From contig NW_003101645.1 in the NCBI RefSeq assembly GCF_000003855.2, positions 264,799 to 328,798 of the forward strand: DNA of 64,000 nucleotides. The letters are read 5' to 3'. The notes beneath the pieces were generated by a model. That model ran no database searches. It was given only the letters and a program-made list of their open reading frames with translations, and was not told the DNA's origin. This document shows, piece after piece, positions 12,801 to 23,919 of the stretch (within the stretch, counting starts at the first letter, position 1; every line of letters begins with the position of its first letter). The translations under genes were made by a program, and so were the position numbers. This stretch comes from Blastomyces gilchristii SLH14081 (Eukaryota; Ascomycota; Eurotiomycetes; Onygenales; Ajellomycetaceae).

Positions 12801-15109
12801 AATAAGCATTTTTCAGTGTTTATATAGAGTTAATACTGTCTTAAGTAACTTAATACTTCTTAACTATGAGTATCATATTCTTTCTCTGATTTTAAGAAGA
12901 TTAGAATGTTGTTCAGATATACTATGCAGAAGACATTGACAAGGCTCTGCAGTGTCTTATTTATATAGATCTGAAAGATGACTGAAGTGTTATAAAGATC
13001 AAAAGATAAAACAAGATATTTAAAATTACTATACTTGATATAAAAAGCTGTTTTTCAAACATCATCTTTATTAACTCTGATTCTATGATAGACATTCTGT
13101 ATATTAATCTTTGAAAACATCTTTACTTCAGATAATCAATTGATCATCTCATTAATTAATAGTAATGAATAGTGATTCTTAATTATTATTTTATTGAGAT
13201 CTCTGTAGTCTATGCATAGATGTAGTCTATCATTCTTCTTAAGTATAAAGAGTATAGACATCTCTGTCAGACTCTTTGATAGATGTATTCAGTTCTTTGA
13301 TTATGCTTCTTCAAGATATTTATACAGAATATTCAATTTCTTTATAGATAAGTTATAAAGAGGCTTATACAGCACTGTTACACTGTCTTTAAGATGAATC
13401 TTATATTGTATCTTGATATTAGAAAACTTTGCTACTTCTCTTTCTAAAAAGACATTCTTATAATCTGTAAAGAGATATTATATATATCTATCTTCAATAA
13501 CAGATACTGCTGCTAATCTTGTAGTAAGAATAATAACTTTTTCATCTATTCTCAAGTCTCAATCATCTGCTATACAGTATATTAATTCTATCTTTTTCTC
13601 AAGATTCTTCTGATGAAACTCTTCAGATTTCTCCATTACTGTCTCTTCATTAGTGAGATGATATCATTATATCTGAGTGACTCAGTTAATAAGAGAATTG
13701 TTTTCTCTCAATTATAAGAGATCTAGAATAACATTCTCATCTATGATATTAACTATGTAAAGAAGCAGACTGCTCTTCTTAAAGATTTCTTCTAAGTTTG
13801 TGATCACACACTTCACTTGAATTATGCTAAAACAGTGATATTTCATTTCATCAGTAAATTTCATATAATCTGACAGATCTATCTTCTTTCAATTCTTTAT
13901 CAAAGAAAAGAAATAGAATATGAAGTTGATATTTACTCTGAAGTCAAGTAGACATCTCACTAATATCTCTCTATTCAGAGTATATATTGTGATTATAACA
14001 TGAACTCAGAGATATAAGAATTATTAATTCTTTATTTCTTTCTCTTCTTTATCTTCTATAAATACATTTGTCAGAAGAGAAGTTAACTTTAAGAAGATAT
14101 CTTCTCAGTTTCTTCTCTTCTTTAACTTCTTATAATTACTGATATAGTAATTATCAGCTCTGCAGTTGAAATAGAGATCTTTATTAAATCTTTTTTAATA
14201 TTTCTTTACAGTGAGTGAAGAATCAGAATACTTAAAATTCTTCTTTACTTTCTCTATACTAAAGCTGTCACAGTGCTATTTAGATTCTATTATTAATTAC
14301 TTAGAAGAGATCTTATTAATCTTTTTCTCAGAGAATTAATTATTCAAATAGATTCAACAAGTTAGATTGACAAGCTCAGTATAATTAATTGATAAACTCT
14401 AATATTATAATATTATTATCTGCATCTTATAAGTTAGCTTTGTAAGATAAAGCTGTGTTTTTAATTAATTTAAATTATTAGTTAATTTCTCTTAATATTC
14501 TTCAAATCTTACATTGAAATTGAAAGAATTCTTATTATCTTATTAATATAATAAGTTAAAATACTGTGTTGCTGTGAAGCTGTGATTACAGTAATCTTTA
14601 ATTTAATTCAGTAGAAAGTTCTTGAATTCTTCTTAAGTTATAATAGTATTGATATACTTAAGCTTTCTCTTCTTGATAATTCAAGTAGTTGCAGAGATGT
14701 CTTTAAGAAGATTGACAGTGTATATTACTTATATCTCATGAGTATTATACTGACTTAGATTAAGGTGAAATTTCTGTTTAAAAGTACAGATAAAGCTGTG
14801 AAATTCAGATAATATATTTTTCATATATCTTAGAGAATCTCTGATCTTAATCTCTCTATCTTTATAATAGATATAGATGTGTAGAGACTGTGACAGTGAT
14901 AGAGTGATTAAAGAGCTTATATTAAAATATGCAGCAGATTCAGAAATCTCAGATTTCTGCTAAGATAGAGATGTATATACTCTAGAAAATAATGTAGTAT
15001 TTCTTTCAGAGAGTGAGATTAGATTAGTCTCAGCACAGATATATAGAGTTATATTAGTCTATTAGAGCTTGACTGATTTAAACTTATAATCAGATTGAGT
15101 GATTTGAAT
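9827..15109 (-). pseudogene. Degenerate gag-pol of chromovirus copy G2
   Basis: This has the same domain order as G1. The gag zinc-knuckle position (14132-14173) has lost three of four ligands (Cys to Tyr twice, His to Tyr once). The reverse-transcriptase box at 12908-12919 reads YLNN, both aspartates changed to Asn. Integrase core fragments are at 11099-11299. The integrase C-terminal GPF/Y-like region and chromodomain start lie at 10334-10516, the chromodomain continuing to about 10240. Every change named is explained by G-to-A on the coding strand, so RIP is the simplest cause of inactivation. Confidence 0.85.
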
Positions 15110-15643
15110 TATAATATAATAGAACTGAAGCAGTGACTAGTCAGTGATATTATATAGAGATAGTTGTTTAAGAAGCTGTATAAGTGAGCTTGACTATCTT
15201 GCTTAAATAGTGAGCTTATAAACTACAAAGTTATTACAAGAATATCACAGATATAATACTTAGTATACTAAGAAGATTATATAAGATATACAGTAACTCT
15301 TATATATATTTCAGTCAGAGAAAAAATAAATCACTGACTTCTTTTATAAGAAGTCAGTATCTAGCTATTCTATATAGATAATGAGCAGATACTCTTCTCT
15401 CATTTTATAAGTAAGAATAGCTGAAGTGATATCTCAGCAGTGTCTCACTGCTAAGAAAGAATAATCTGCTAATCTTATATAGAAGTGAGGTTCTTATATT
15501 CATTAATCAGATCTTTCTATGATATATCTGAATAATGTTATAAAGTGATTGAAAATCAGTTCAAATAAGATGAAATCATTCATATGAAAGTAATGAGCTG
15601 TGTGAAACCGCAGCAGGGTCTTGACACGGTCAGAAGCGTGACA
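15110..15643 (-). repeat. Chromovirus LTR B (5' LTR of G2)
   Basis: A 534-bp LTR; the left end is decayed to TATAAT from TGTAAC and the right end is GTGACA. The right-most ~40 bp keep CpG sites (ACACGGTC, AGAAGCGTGACA), like LTR A. Confidence 0.88.
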
Positions 15644-15714
15644 AAATGAGATTTAAAGTCATTTAAAGTAATAAAAATAATTTAAATTGAGAAGTGAAAA
15701 TCATAATCTTATTT
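15644..15714 (-). repeat. Right arm of the 71-bp inverted repeat
   Basis: Reverse complement of 2-72 with only transition differences. It abuts the end of LTR B with no intervening base, so the LTR cluster sits exactly against, or inside, this repeat. Confidence 0.75.
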
Positions 15715-16200
15715 AAAAAATGTGATAAGAGTAGACAGTAAGTCTTACTGAGACAGTATAAGACTACTATCTAATGTTAAAACTGTGTAATGAGATCAGT
15801 TAAATTAATAATAAAACTATTAAAAAATCTGATTCTGATCTCAGACACAGTTACACAGTCAGTCTATTCATATCTTAAGTTCTTAGAATAGAAGTATCAT
15901 CTTAAAGTTAAGTAGTATATTTTTAAATACAGGAATTTTAATTCAATTTCTTATATAAAAAAAAGCTCTTAGAAATTCTGAGATTAAAAAATATAATCAT
16001 TTTCAAGAGTATATATCTATCTTAAATATAGATTTTTTTAAAATATTAAAGAAATGTTTCTATTCTTCTTCTCTTTAGCTATAAGCTAAGGTGATTTTCA
16101 AATCTCAAAGATATATAAATATATAGTAATAGAAAGTCAAAGTTGAAGAATCTGAAAAATCCTTGTAAATCTTGAGAATCTTCATTGAAGATGAAATCAT
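15715..16200. other. AT-rich RIP-type sequence to the island edge
   Basis: CpG-free, AT-rich sequence with no recognisable coding content. Base composition changes to normal between about 16180 and 16260, marking the right edge of the first repeat island. Confidence 0.7.
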
Positions 16201-16843
16201 TTCTTCTCAGACTCTCTGGCAAGGATTGCTCTGAGCACATGACTTGTATCAAAAGTAGGTTAGTGTCATGCCGGATTAGTTAATAATGCTGCAACCTGTT
16301 CAAACCGAGCCAGAGGTCTGAGCCCGCTGAGATAACCTTAGATAGAAGAAAGAGCTAATAGATCACCTGACCTAAGAACTGCGGGAAACCGGCATAACTA
16401 TTGATCCGCCCCACCCATCATCGTGCGTCTCCAAGACACACCCGAATGACATGCATGTAGCACCAGCAGCAAGAATCAGGAGTCTTCCCATTCACCAGAT
16501 TATCCATTTCTAAGACAATAATATCCCGTCCTGACACTGTCGCGCTTCGTGCTCTGTATTAGTTTGATTGTCTTGTCCAAGGCACTTTTCTTACTATCCC
16601 CGAGTCCCTTTCTTGGCTCACGCTGACCTCCGACCTGCACCAGCTGGCACACCCCCTATCTCGTCGAGCCACAGCCATGCTGGTATGAACTCTCTGGCAT
16701 CGACAAGCAGAACTATGCGTGATTGATGCCTTGTGCGTAGCTTGGCTTGGCTGGCTACGGGCAGTTCCAAATAAGCCCCCTGGGAAAATCACACACCATT
16801 CACCTGCGGTGAACACGGACGGACGACTACAATTTCGGCCACC
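16201..16843 (+). promoter_or_regulatory. Upstream region of alpha-adaptin
   Basis: Normal-GC sequence between the repeat island and the alpha-adaptin start. No gene seen. It contains a short GCTTGGCTTGGCTGGCT repeat near 16738 and should hold the promoter and 5' UTR. No core promoter motif can be named with confidence. Confidence 0.4.
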
Positions 16844-19800
16844 ATGTCGTCCATGCGGGGATTGGTGCAGTTCATTGCCGACTTACGGAACGCGCGGGCC
16901 CGGGAATTGGAAGAGAAGCGGATCAACAAGGAATTGGCGAACATCCGGCAGAAGTTCAAAGACGCGAACCTAAACGGCTACCAAAAGAAGAAATATGTTT
17001 GCAAGTTGCTCTACGTTTATATACAGGGTTATGATATCGACTTTGGACACCTGGAAGCTGTAAATTTGATCTCTGCGAACAAGTATTCGGAAAAACAGAT
17101 TGGGTATCTGGCGGTGACGCTGTTTCTTCATGAGGGTCATGAGTTATTGCATTTGGTGGTGAATAGCATCCGGAAGGACCTGCTGGACCATAATGAGCTT
17201 AATAACTGTCTGGCACTACATGCAGTGGCCAATGTCGGTGGGAGAGAGATGGGCGAAGCCCTGGGTGTCGATGTGCACCGGCTTTTGATCTCTCCGTGAG
17301 TGTTGCTTCTGGCGAAGGAAACTATCAATCGTTGCTGGCTCGCATGCTCACAATATTTTTTCTTTTCTCTGTAGCACGTCGAAGGCATTTGTGAAGAAGA
17401 AGGCCGCGCTTACGCTTCTACGATTGTATCGTAAACATCCTGGCATCGTCCAGCCGGAATGGGCAGAGCGGATAATTTCTCTAATGGATGACCCCGACAT
17501 GGGCGTTACTCTTTCGGTCCTGTCGCTCGTGATGGCCCTGGTGCAAGATAACCCCGATCAGTATAAAGGAAGCTACGCCAAAGCCGCCCAGCGGCTTAAG
17601 AGAATCGTCGTCGACAATGACATCGCTCCGGACTACATATATTACAAGGTCCCCTGCCCTTGGGTGCAAGTGAAGCTTTTAAGGCTACTTCAGTATTATC
17701 CTCCCTCGGGTCTGTACCGATATCCCCGTTACCCCGATTGGAAGATAATGGAGCTAATATTTTCGAATTTAATATAGAGGACACGCATGTCAGGCACCTC
17801 ATTAGACAGTCCATTGAGAAAATCATGAACTCGGCAATTGACATGCCGAAAAACGTCCAGCAAAACAACGCGCAAAACGCAGTTCTTTTTGAAGCTATCA
17901 ATCTTCTTATTCACCTTGATACCGAACGTAACCTCATGCTGACAATATCTTCTCGCCTCGGCAGATTCATAACATCCCGAGAGACTAATGTTCGATACCT
18001 TGGCCTAGAAGCCATGACGCATTTTGCAGCGAGAGCAGAGACACTCGACCCTATCAAAGCCCACCAAGATATCATCCTTGGTTCATTGCGAGACCGGGAT
18101 ATCAGTGTTCGACGCAAGGGCCTGGATCTTTTGTACAGCATGTGTGATACCTCTAATGCGCGCCCGATCGTAAACGAACTACTCAGGTATCTGCAGACTG
18201 CCGATTATTCTATCCGAGAAGAAATGGTTCTCAAGATTGCGATCTTGACTGAAAAATATGCCACTGATGCCCAGTGGTATATTGATATCTCCCTGAAACT
18301 GCTCTCTCTGGCTGGTGACCATGTCAGTGATGAGGTTTGGCAGAGAGTCATCCAGATTGTGACCAACAACGAGGAACTACAAGCCTACGCAGCTCAACAC
18401 CTCTTACAATACGTCAAAGGCGATTGCCACGATAGCTTGGTGAAGATTGGCGGCTACATCCTTGGTGAATTTGGTCATTTAATTGCGGACAATAAAGGGT
18501 GCAGTCCCATTGAACAGTTTTTGGCCCTACAGAACAAATTGAATTATTGCTCAGACACTACTCGCGCTCTACTCCTCTCGTCATTCATTAAATTTGTTAA
18601 CCTGTTCCCGGAGATTAAACCACAACTACTTCGTGTTTTCAGCGTATACAGCCAATCACCAGATTCAGAACTTCAACAAAGAGCCTGCGAGTATCTAACA
18701 CTCGCAACCTTACCGACGGACGACCTCCTCCGTACCGTTTGTGATGAGATGCCACCATTCTCGGAGAGAACATCAGTTCTCTTATCGCGACTGCACCAGA
18801 AGAGTGCCGGCATTAGTGACAAGCGAACATGGGTTGTGGGTGGAAAAGCTGCCAATGCCGACAAAAAAGAAATTAGCTTGGCCCAACAGGCAGGACTTAA
18901 GCGTTCTTTCACTACAATCGTAAACGGCACCTCGGCTGGAACCAACGGCACAGCAAAAACAACAGTATCTTCAGACTTGGCTGGCTTGGATCTGACCTCC
19001 AGTTCAGACGGTCCGGAACCGAATCTGGCTAGTGCCGCACATCTTTCCGCTGACTGGGAAATCGGCTTTAACCGTCTTTACTTCAAAGACGAGGGTGTTC
19101 TATTTGAAGATGCACAGATTCAGGTTGGCCTACGTTCCGAGTACCGCGTTCATTTAGGCGTATGCAAGTTATACTTTACGAATAAGTCTTCGTTCCCGAT
19201 TGGCTCATTCACCACAACGTTGGATAACCCTTCTCCCGAAAGCATCAAGGTTGATTCTAAAAACCTACCGGATCCGGATGTTCAGGCCCAGAGCCAGACT
19301 CAGCAGACAATCTGCTTCGAGGCCAAGGGCGCATTCACGAAGCCGCCCACCATTCGGATTTCCTACCTTGCCGGCGCCCTCCAGGCATACACGTTGCAGC
19401 TACCTGTCCTCATGCACAAGTACATGGATGAATCGACTTTATCGCCTGATGACTTTTTCAAACGATGGCGGCAGATCGGGGGCCCACCGCTTGAGGCGCA
19501 GTCGACTTTTGCCGTCCAGGGTAAGGGACGAACAATAACGGAGTCCTTCACACGGGGCATTGTGCAAGGGTTTAGGTTCAAGATCCTTAGCGGAGTCGAT
19601 CCGAATTCGAAAAATTTGGTCGGCTGCGCTGTTTATCAAATGGATAGTGGCAAAACTGGGTGTCTCTTGCGGTTGGAACCGAATTACGAGAAGAAGGTAT
19701 GTGACCTATTTTCCCCCTCCCCACCCCCTCCCTCTCAACTCAATCTCCCTCCCTTTATTAGAAGCTTCCGCGATATACGCATATATATCAATACCTAATC

Positions 19801-19933
19801 GGAAAAATAGATGTACCGTATAACGATCCGTGCAACACAAGAGGCCGTGCCACAGGCACTGGTGAAACTGATGGAGGAGCGACTTTCCCAGGGTGTCTTT
19901 GTTGATCATGGCTCTGATGATTGGGATAGATAG
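16844..19933 (+). CDS. AP-2 complex subunit alpha (alpha-adaptin)
   Basis: Large subunit of the AP-2 clathrin adaptor, which links plasma-membrane cargo and PIP2 to clathrin during endocytosis. I join four exons: 16844-17295, 17375-17709, 17778-19696 and 19811-19933. The frame stays open through 2829 bases (942 aa), the usual family length. The start has a textbook context (GCCACCATG) and gives the conserved N-terminus MSSMRGLVQFIADLRN. An adaptin HEAT-like trunk covers about residues 1-610. A short Ser/Thr/Gly/Asn-rich hinge lies around 620-675. The ear follows, an Ig-like alpha-adaptin C2 domain then the platform, ending SDDWDR. Intron 2 is only 68 bp (17710-17777); retaining it would shift the frame. 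The family assignment is firm; exact splice sites are by eye. Confidence 0.95.
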
Positions 19934-20323
19934 AGATCCCCCAGAGCGTCGCTGAATAGGGAAAAGAAATATCATTTATACATATTTATAGCTTGTTGAC
20001 ATCCCTACTATCCATCACCCCCCCCACTTTGATTTGTTTATTCGTTTGGATGGCACTCCCTTTTTTCTTTACAATTACTTTTGAATTATCCATCTGGTCT
20101 TTGCCTTCTTTAATTTCAGTTGTCTTGGTAGAGCGTGAACGAAGGGACTCATACCCATATATAGTTATGTGTATGTTCTATACGTGTACATAATTTCAAA
20201 TGTAATTTAAGAACTGAGAAGGTGGGAGTCTTTTTAATTAGTAATCTACAGTCACAAACTCCGTACATAGTCTCATTTTAATCATAAATACACCAGATAT
20301 CCAACTTTTATCCCGATCGTCCT
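19934..20323. other. Convergent intergenic region
   Basis: The stops of alpha-adaptin (+) and the YggS-type gene (-) face each other across 390 bp. The sequence is T-rich and AT-rich with no open frame worth calling. It should contain both 3' UTRs. Confidence 0.6.
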
Positions 20324-21217
20324 CTAAGATTTCTCCCTCTCCACCAACTTAGCCTCCAATTTCGGGGGCCGGGGTCCAAATATCTCAGCTCCAACCCTAA
20401 CCTGATCACTCCCCATCTTAATCGCCCCTTCATAGTCCTGAGTCATACCCATGCTCAACTCCAGCCCTTCCCCTTCCCCATCTTCACCCGCCAGCCCAAG
20501 CTCCTTCTCGACCCTATCCCTCGTCTCCCTCAGACACAAAAAGTCCTCATTCTCATTTTCCAGCGTCGTCGCCTGCGACCTCGCCAGGGCCCCAATGGTC
20601 ATCAGCCCCACCAGCTTCAGCCGCGGACAATTCTCCCGGATATGCCGACACAAACGCGTCGCCTCCACAGGTTCGACGCCAGATTTATTCGCTTCCCCAG
20701 ACGTGTTGACCTGTACGTAGACGCGGAGTCGATTTTCCGCATCCGCATCCGCATCGCCAGCAGCAGCAAGCCTCTCCCCCCACCCCCGATTCAGCAAATT
20801 CGCCTTCTTCTCCGTATCCACGCTCTCGACCGCGAAGAGGCCCGGCACATCGCGCGCGAGCGACACGCACTTGTTCGACTGCAGGCCGCCAATGAAATGC
20901 CAGCGGACCTCGGGCGAGAGGGCCTTGAGGGCCCTGGACTTCTCGAGCAGTTCCTGGAAGTAGTTTTCGCCGAAGTGTAGGGTTGGGTTGTGCTCGTGGA
21001 GGATTTGGACGTCGGAGGCGGGCTTTATTTTGGAGACGGCGAGCAGGCGGACGGGGCGTTGGGGTCTTTGGGGTTGGGTTTGCGGGACTTTGGCGGAGGC
21101 GGCGGCGATGCGCGCCGTTACGGCGGAGAGGTTTGTGATGAGAGCTGTGGCGCGGAGAGACATTTCGGAGTCGGTGGTAGTGGTGGTGGTGGGGTTGGTT
21201 GGTTGTTGAGTGGTCAT
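20324..21217 (-). CDS. YggS/PROSC-family pyridoxal phosphate homeostasis protein
   Basis: Single-exon gene of 297 aa. The family (UPF0001; E. coli YggS, human PLPBP, yeast YBL036C) has an alanine-racemase-like TIM barrel that binds PLP and buffers vitamin B6 and amino-acid pools; no enzymatic turnover is established. The PLP lysine is K63 in LLAVSKIKP. Next come the family motifs FGENYFQE (about 82-89) and WHFIGGLQSNK (about 105-115), then the phosphate-binding region MGMTQDYEGAIKMGSD near the C-terminus. The first ~18 residues are a Thr-rich extension, and Met19 is a possible later start. An Asp/Ala/Glu-rich insert near residue 155 is lineage-specific. The gene is convergent with alpha-adaptin. 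Confidence 0.93.
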   Translation of the reverse strand: MTTQQPTNPTTTTTTDSEMSLRATALITNLSAVTARIAAASAKVPQTQPQRPQRPVRLLAVSKIKPASDVQILHEHNPTLHFGENYFQELLEKSRALKALSPEVRWHFIGGLQSNKCVSLARDVPGLFAVESVDTEKKANLLNRGWGERLAAAGDADADAENRLRVYVQVNTSGEANKSGVEPVEATRLCRHIRENCPRLKLVGLMTIGALARSQATTLENENEDFLCLRETRDRVEKELGLAGEDGEGEGLELSMGMTQDYEGAIKMGSDQVRVGAEIFGPRPPKLEAKLVEREKS

Positions 21218-23919
21218 TGTGTTCGTATTGTAAGGTTTTGGTCCTCTATGTCTTTTTTGCTGTGTGCTCTATATTTCTCTGCGTGAAGGTTTCTCCCTGG
21301 AAAGGAGACAAGGAGGGACATATGGGCTATACCCATAGGTATTTGTCCTGGTTGTTTGAGTCATAGAACGGCGGCGAGATATCTCTCACGGCCGAGACGA
21401 CATTTGATATCACATGATAGTCGAACTACCGCGTCTCGCATAGCCGCGCGATTATCCCGCAGCGTTGCTCAACACCCCTTTTTTGTCAAAGGGTTATAGT
21501 CTCTACCTAGGAAGTTTCCCAAACGCTAGGAGGAACAAGTCAGAATATATATTTGAAACTATGGAGGACGATATATCAAGAACTTATTTCCGAGTAAGAA
21601 GTCCCCTATCAATTGCGGACTTATCTGCAGCAGAACTTTTTGACAGCTAGAGTTAAATAAATACATATAAGCAACAGACGCATAACCTAGGGCGAGCAAT
21701 TGAGCCACAAATTATTGGAATGTGGAATTGCGGATTGAACAATCTCTAACCCTACGAACTCGGAGAACCGGCTTTTCAAGCAGGTATGGGCGACGGGCGA
21801 CACCTTGTCCGGAACTTGGTTCAGGACGTGATTAAGAAGCCGGCGCCAACACACAGCCCCTCTCAAATTTGCAATTGGACAGGCCATCAGTCCAGACAGA
21901 AACAAGTTTGCTGTCATTAGCATTTCGAGGGCCAACCTTTGGGGCACAAGTTAAGTTAGGCCTTCCCGTGCTCAAGTTCGAATGTTGACTGCCAGTGTGG
22001 AATTTTGACATACTGAGAAAGACACAGGTTAGTTCTTGCAACAAAATCGTGGATACGCTGGGAAGTGATCGAGGCAATTTTCAGGCTCCCAGCCTGGAAT
22101 CAAAATGGAAGATCTGTCGGAAAATTGGCTGGACTTTGAGTACACAAGGATTAAAACCAGGATAAAGTATTGAAACATTTGAAATCAAGCAATTCACTTC
22201 AAGGCTGCAAATATGCTTTGCTGTCCATAGTCGGATCAAAAAGGCCTAATGAAGTTGACAGCAAATAATTGAAAATCCCACCATTCAGCTCACAAGAGAA
22301 AGCTAAATTAGCTGGAACTATTCTGCAGGGGCTCATTGTTTGGATCAAAATATTTGAGGCAGCTGGATGACCGTATCTATGAACATTATGGTAACTAGAA
22401 TCAAGTCCCTTTTATCTACCTTCCAGAGCCTGAAACGTAGGGCAAGCGGGCTGCCCTCTGGGTACAACCTGGCGTACAGAAAAGGCTGACATTTCTTTAT
22501 TCGATGCAGAGTCTGCGAACCCTGCTTCGTACCTGCTTGGTTCCTGGCTGGAAGCCAGATATCTGCGAGTTTACTGGCACACAACGACGGGCATATTGAA
22601 AACTTACTTGGACGATAGTCATCCAGCGATCGACCCTGCGATTCTTCGTACCTGGAGTTGTATGTACTGTACATATAATTGCTTGGAGTTTCGGTCTTCT
22701 TGGTTCTGGTTTCCGCTGGCCTGGATTTGATCTGCAGACGTGGATAAGTATGTATTTGCTTTTCCCGGTCTGCCTCTTCCCTTTGCCTTGAGGTTTTGCA
22801 CTTTTTCAAGCAATAAGCAAACCCAGGTCTCCATGTCATTATCGCCATGCTCTAGTCATGATGCGACGGTTATGCAAGCGACCCCCGAGTGAAGGGCGAA
22901 CGGCAAAGTAACCAAACAAATATTCGACCTAATAAGATGACAAACACAACCCCCCCAGGTACATGGTAAGAGCCATCGTCTATCATAGCCTGTCACAGTG
23001 GAAAACCCTTTGGTGCAGCCGTATGTGAAATCCCGCTGGATATTATGACTGGACAGCAGGGTTATCGGCTAGAGAGACACGAGCGGGGGATCGCTGGCAG
23101 TGTCCAATCCCGCTAGTAGCGTTTTAGAGCCCTTTATTTAGAGCCCACTAGACCAGCGCATCGCCACATACCGAACCCGTATGATGGGCCAAAGCGCTGA
23201 TTGCAACAACGCGGAGTGGCTGTGTTCATTGGCCGAGTCAACCCCCATTGGCTGCCAAGTACCAGCCAAAAGGGCATCCCACTCACCATCGCGAATCGAC
23301 ATCGTCATTCTGCATTCCGTGCATGTGTGGTGTACGAGCCGGTTTTGGGGCCTGGCGCCCGTTAGCTAACAGTGGTGTTTTGCGGTGGTATTTTCAGCAA
23401 GCATAACCCCCAATAATTACCTATCCTTGACTTTTTGCCCAATCCCTGTGGAGTTGAGTCCCTTCTTGTTGCCAATGATAGGTCTTTGGCCCCTCTAACT
23501 CGTGCTGGCCAGAACAACTTCGTGTTACTCCCCTATGACCAACCACCTGGGTATCCTCCTGGACTGTCTGGGGTGTTCCGACCGCAATCTCATCGAGTGA
23601 AACGTTAACAGCCCACTCGCTCGCTCTTCTTCGCACCACTCGACGACGTGTCGCTCCGCATTGTACCGGTGTGGAGCAGGATAAGCAAGCCCTCACCTCA
23701 ACGTCACAATATTTTCGATCTTCCGATATTGTCAAGTTGTTGAGCTTTATTTACATTTTCAAAGCTCTTTAACTGTCATGTACTGTACTTGTCCGCTTCA
23801 CTTCCGGGCTTGCGTTTATTTTTTTCATTCAGGATAACGTTATACTTTCACTGGTTTCCCAACATCCCCGTTATCGTCGTTCCCAGTAAACGTCAACTTT
23901 CTACTCGGACATTTTCAAC
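21218..23919. other. Divergent 2.7-kb intergenic region
   Basis: This lies between the 5' ends of the YggS-type gene (-) and the 432-aa gene (+), so it holds both promoters. Base composition is normal. Several open frames of 60-167 codons exist on both strands, but none shows recognisable domains, convincing start context or codon pattern. The longest is a minus-strand frame at 22345-22848. Pyrimidine-rich sequence precedes 23919, as in a fungal 5' UTR. No RNA gene was recognised. Confidence 0.45.

Larger units (their letters stand above)
9294..15643 (-). mobile_element. Chromovirus-type Ty3/Gypsy LTR retrotransposon, copy G2 (RIP-inactivated)
   Basis: Minus-strand element with 5' LTR 15110-15643, internal region 9827-15109 and 3' LTR 9294-9826. 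Its internal part is colinear with G1 at an offset of about 5.81 kb but is more decayed. It lacks the 1.44-kb unit seen in G1. The right LTR ends exactly where the right arm of the 71-bp inverted repeat begins (15643/15644). Confidence 0.85.

Noticed and set aside
17660..19798. A 712-codon frame starting with Met inside alpha-adaptin
   Set aside because: Its first 40 codons run through the 68-bp intron 2 and it reads past the true exon 3 donor; the spliced four-exon model fits the family.
22345..22848. Minus-strand 167-codon open frame in the divergent intergenic region
   Set aside because: No recognised domain, no spliced partner and an ordinary start context; chance frames of this length occur in a 2.7-kb normal-GC region.
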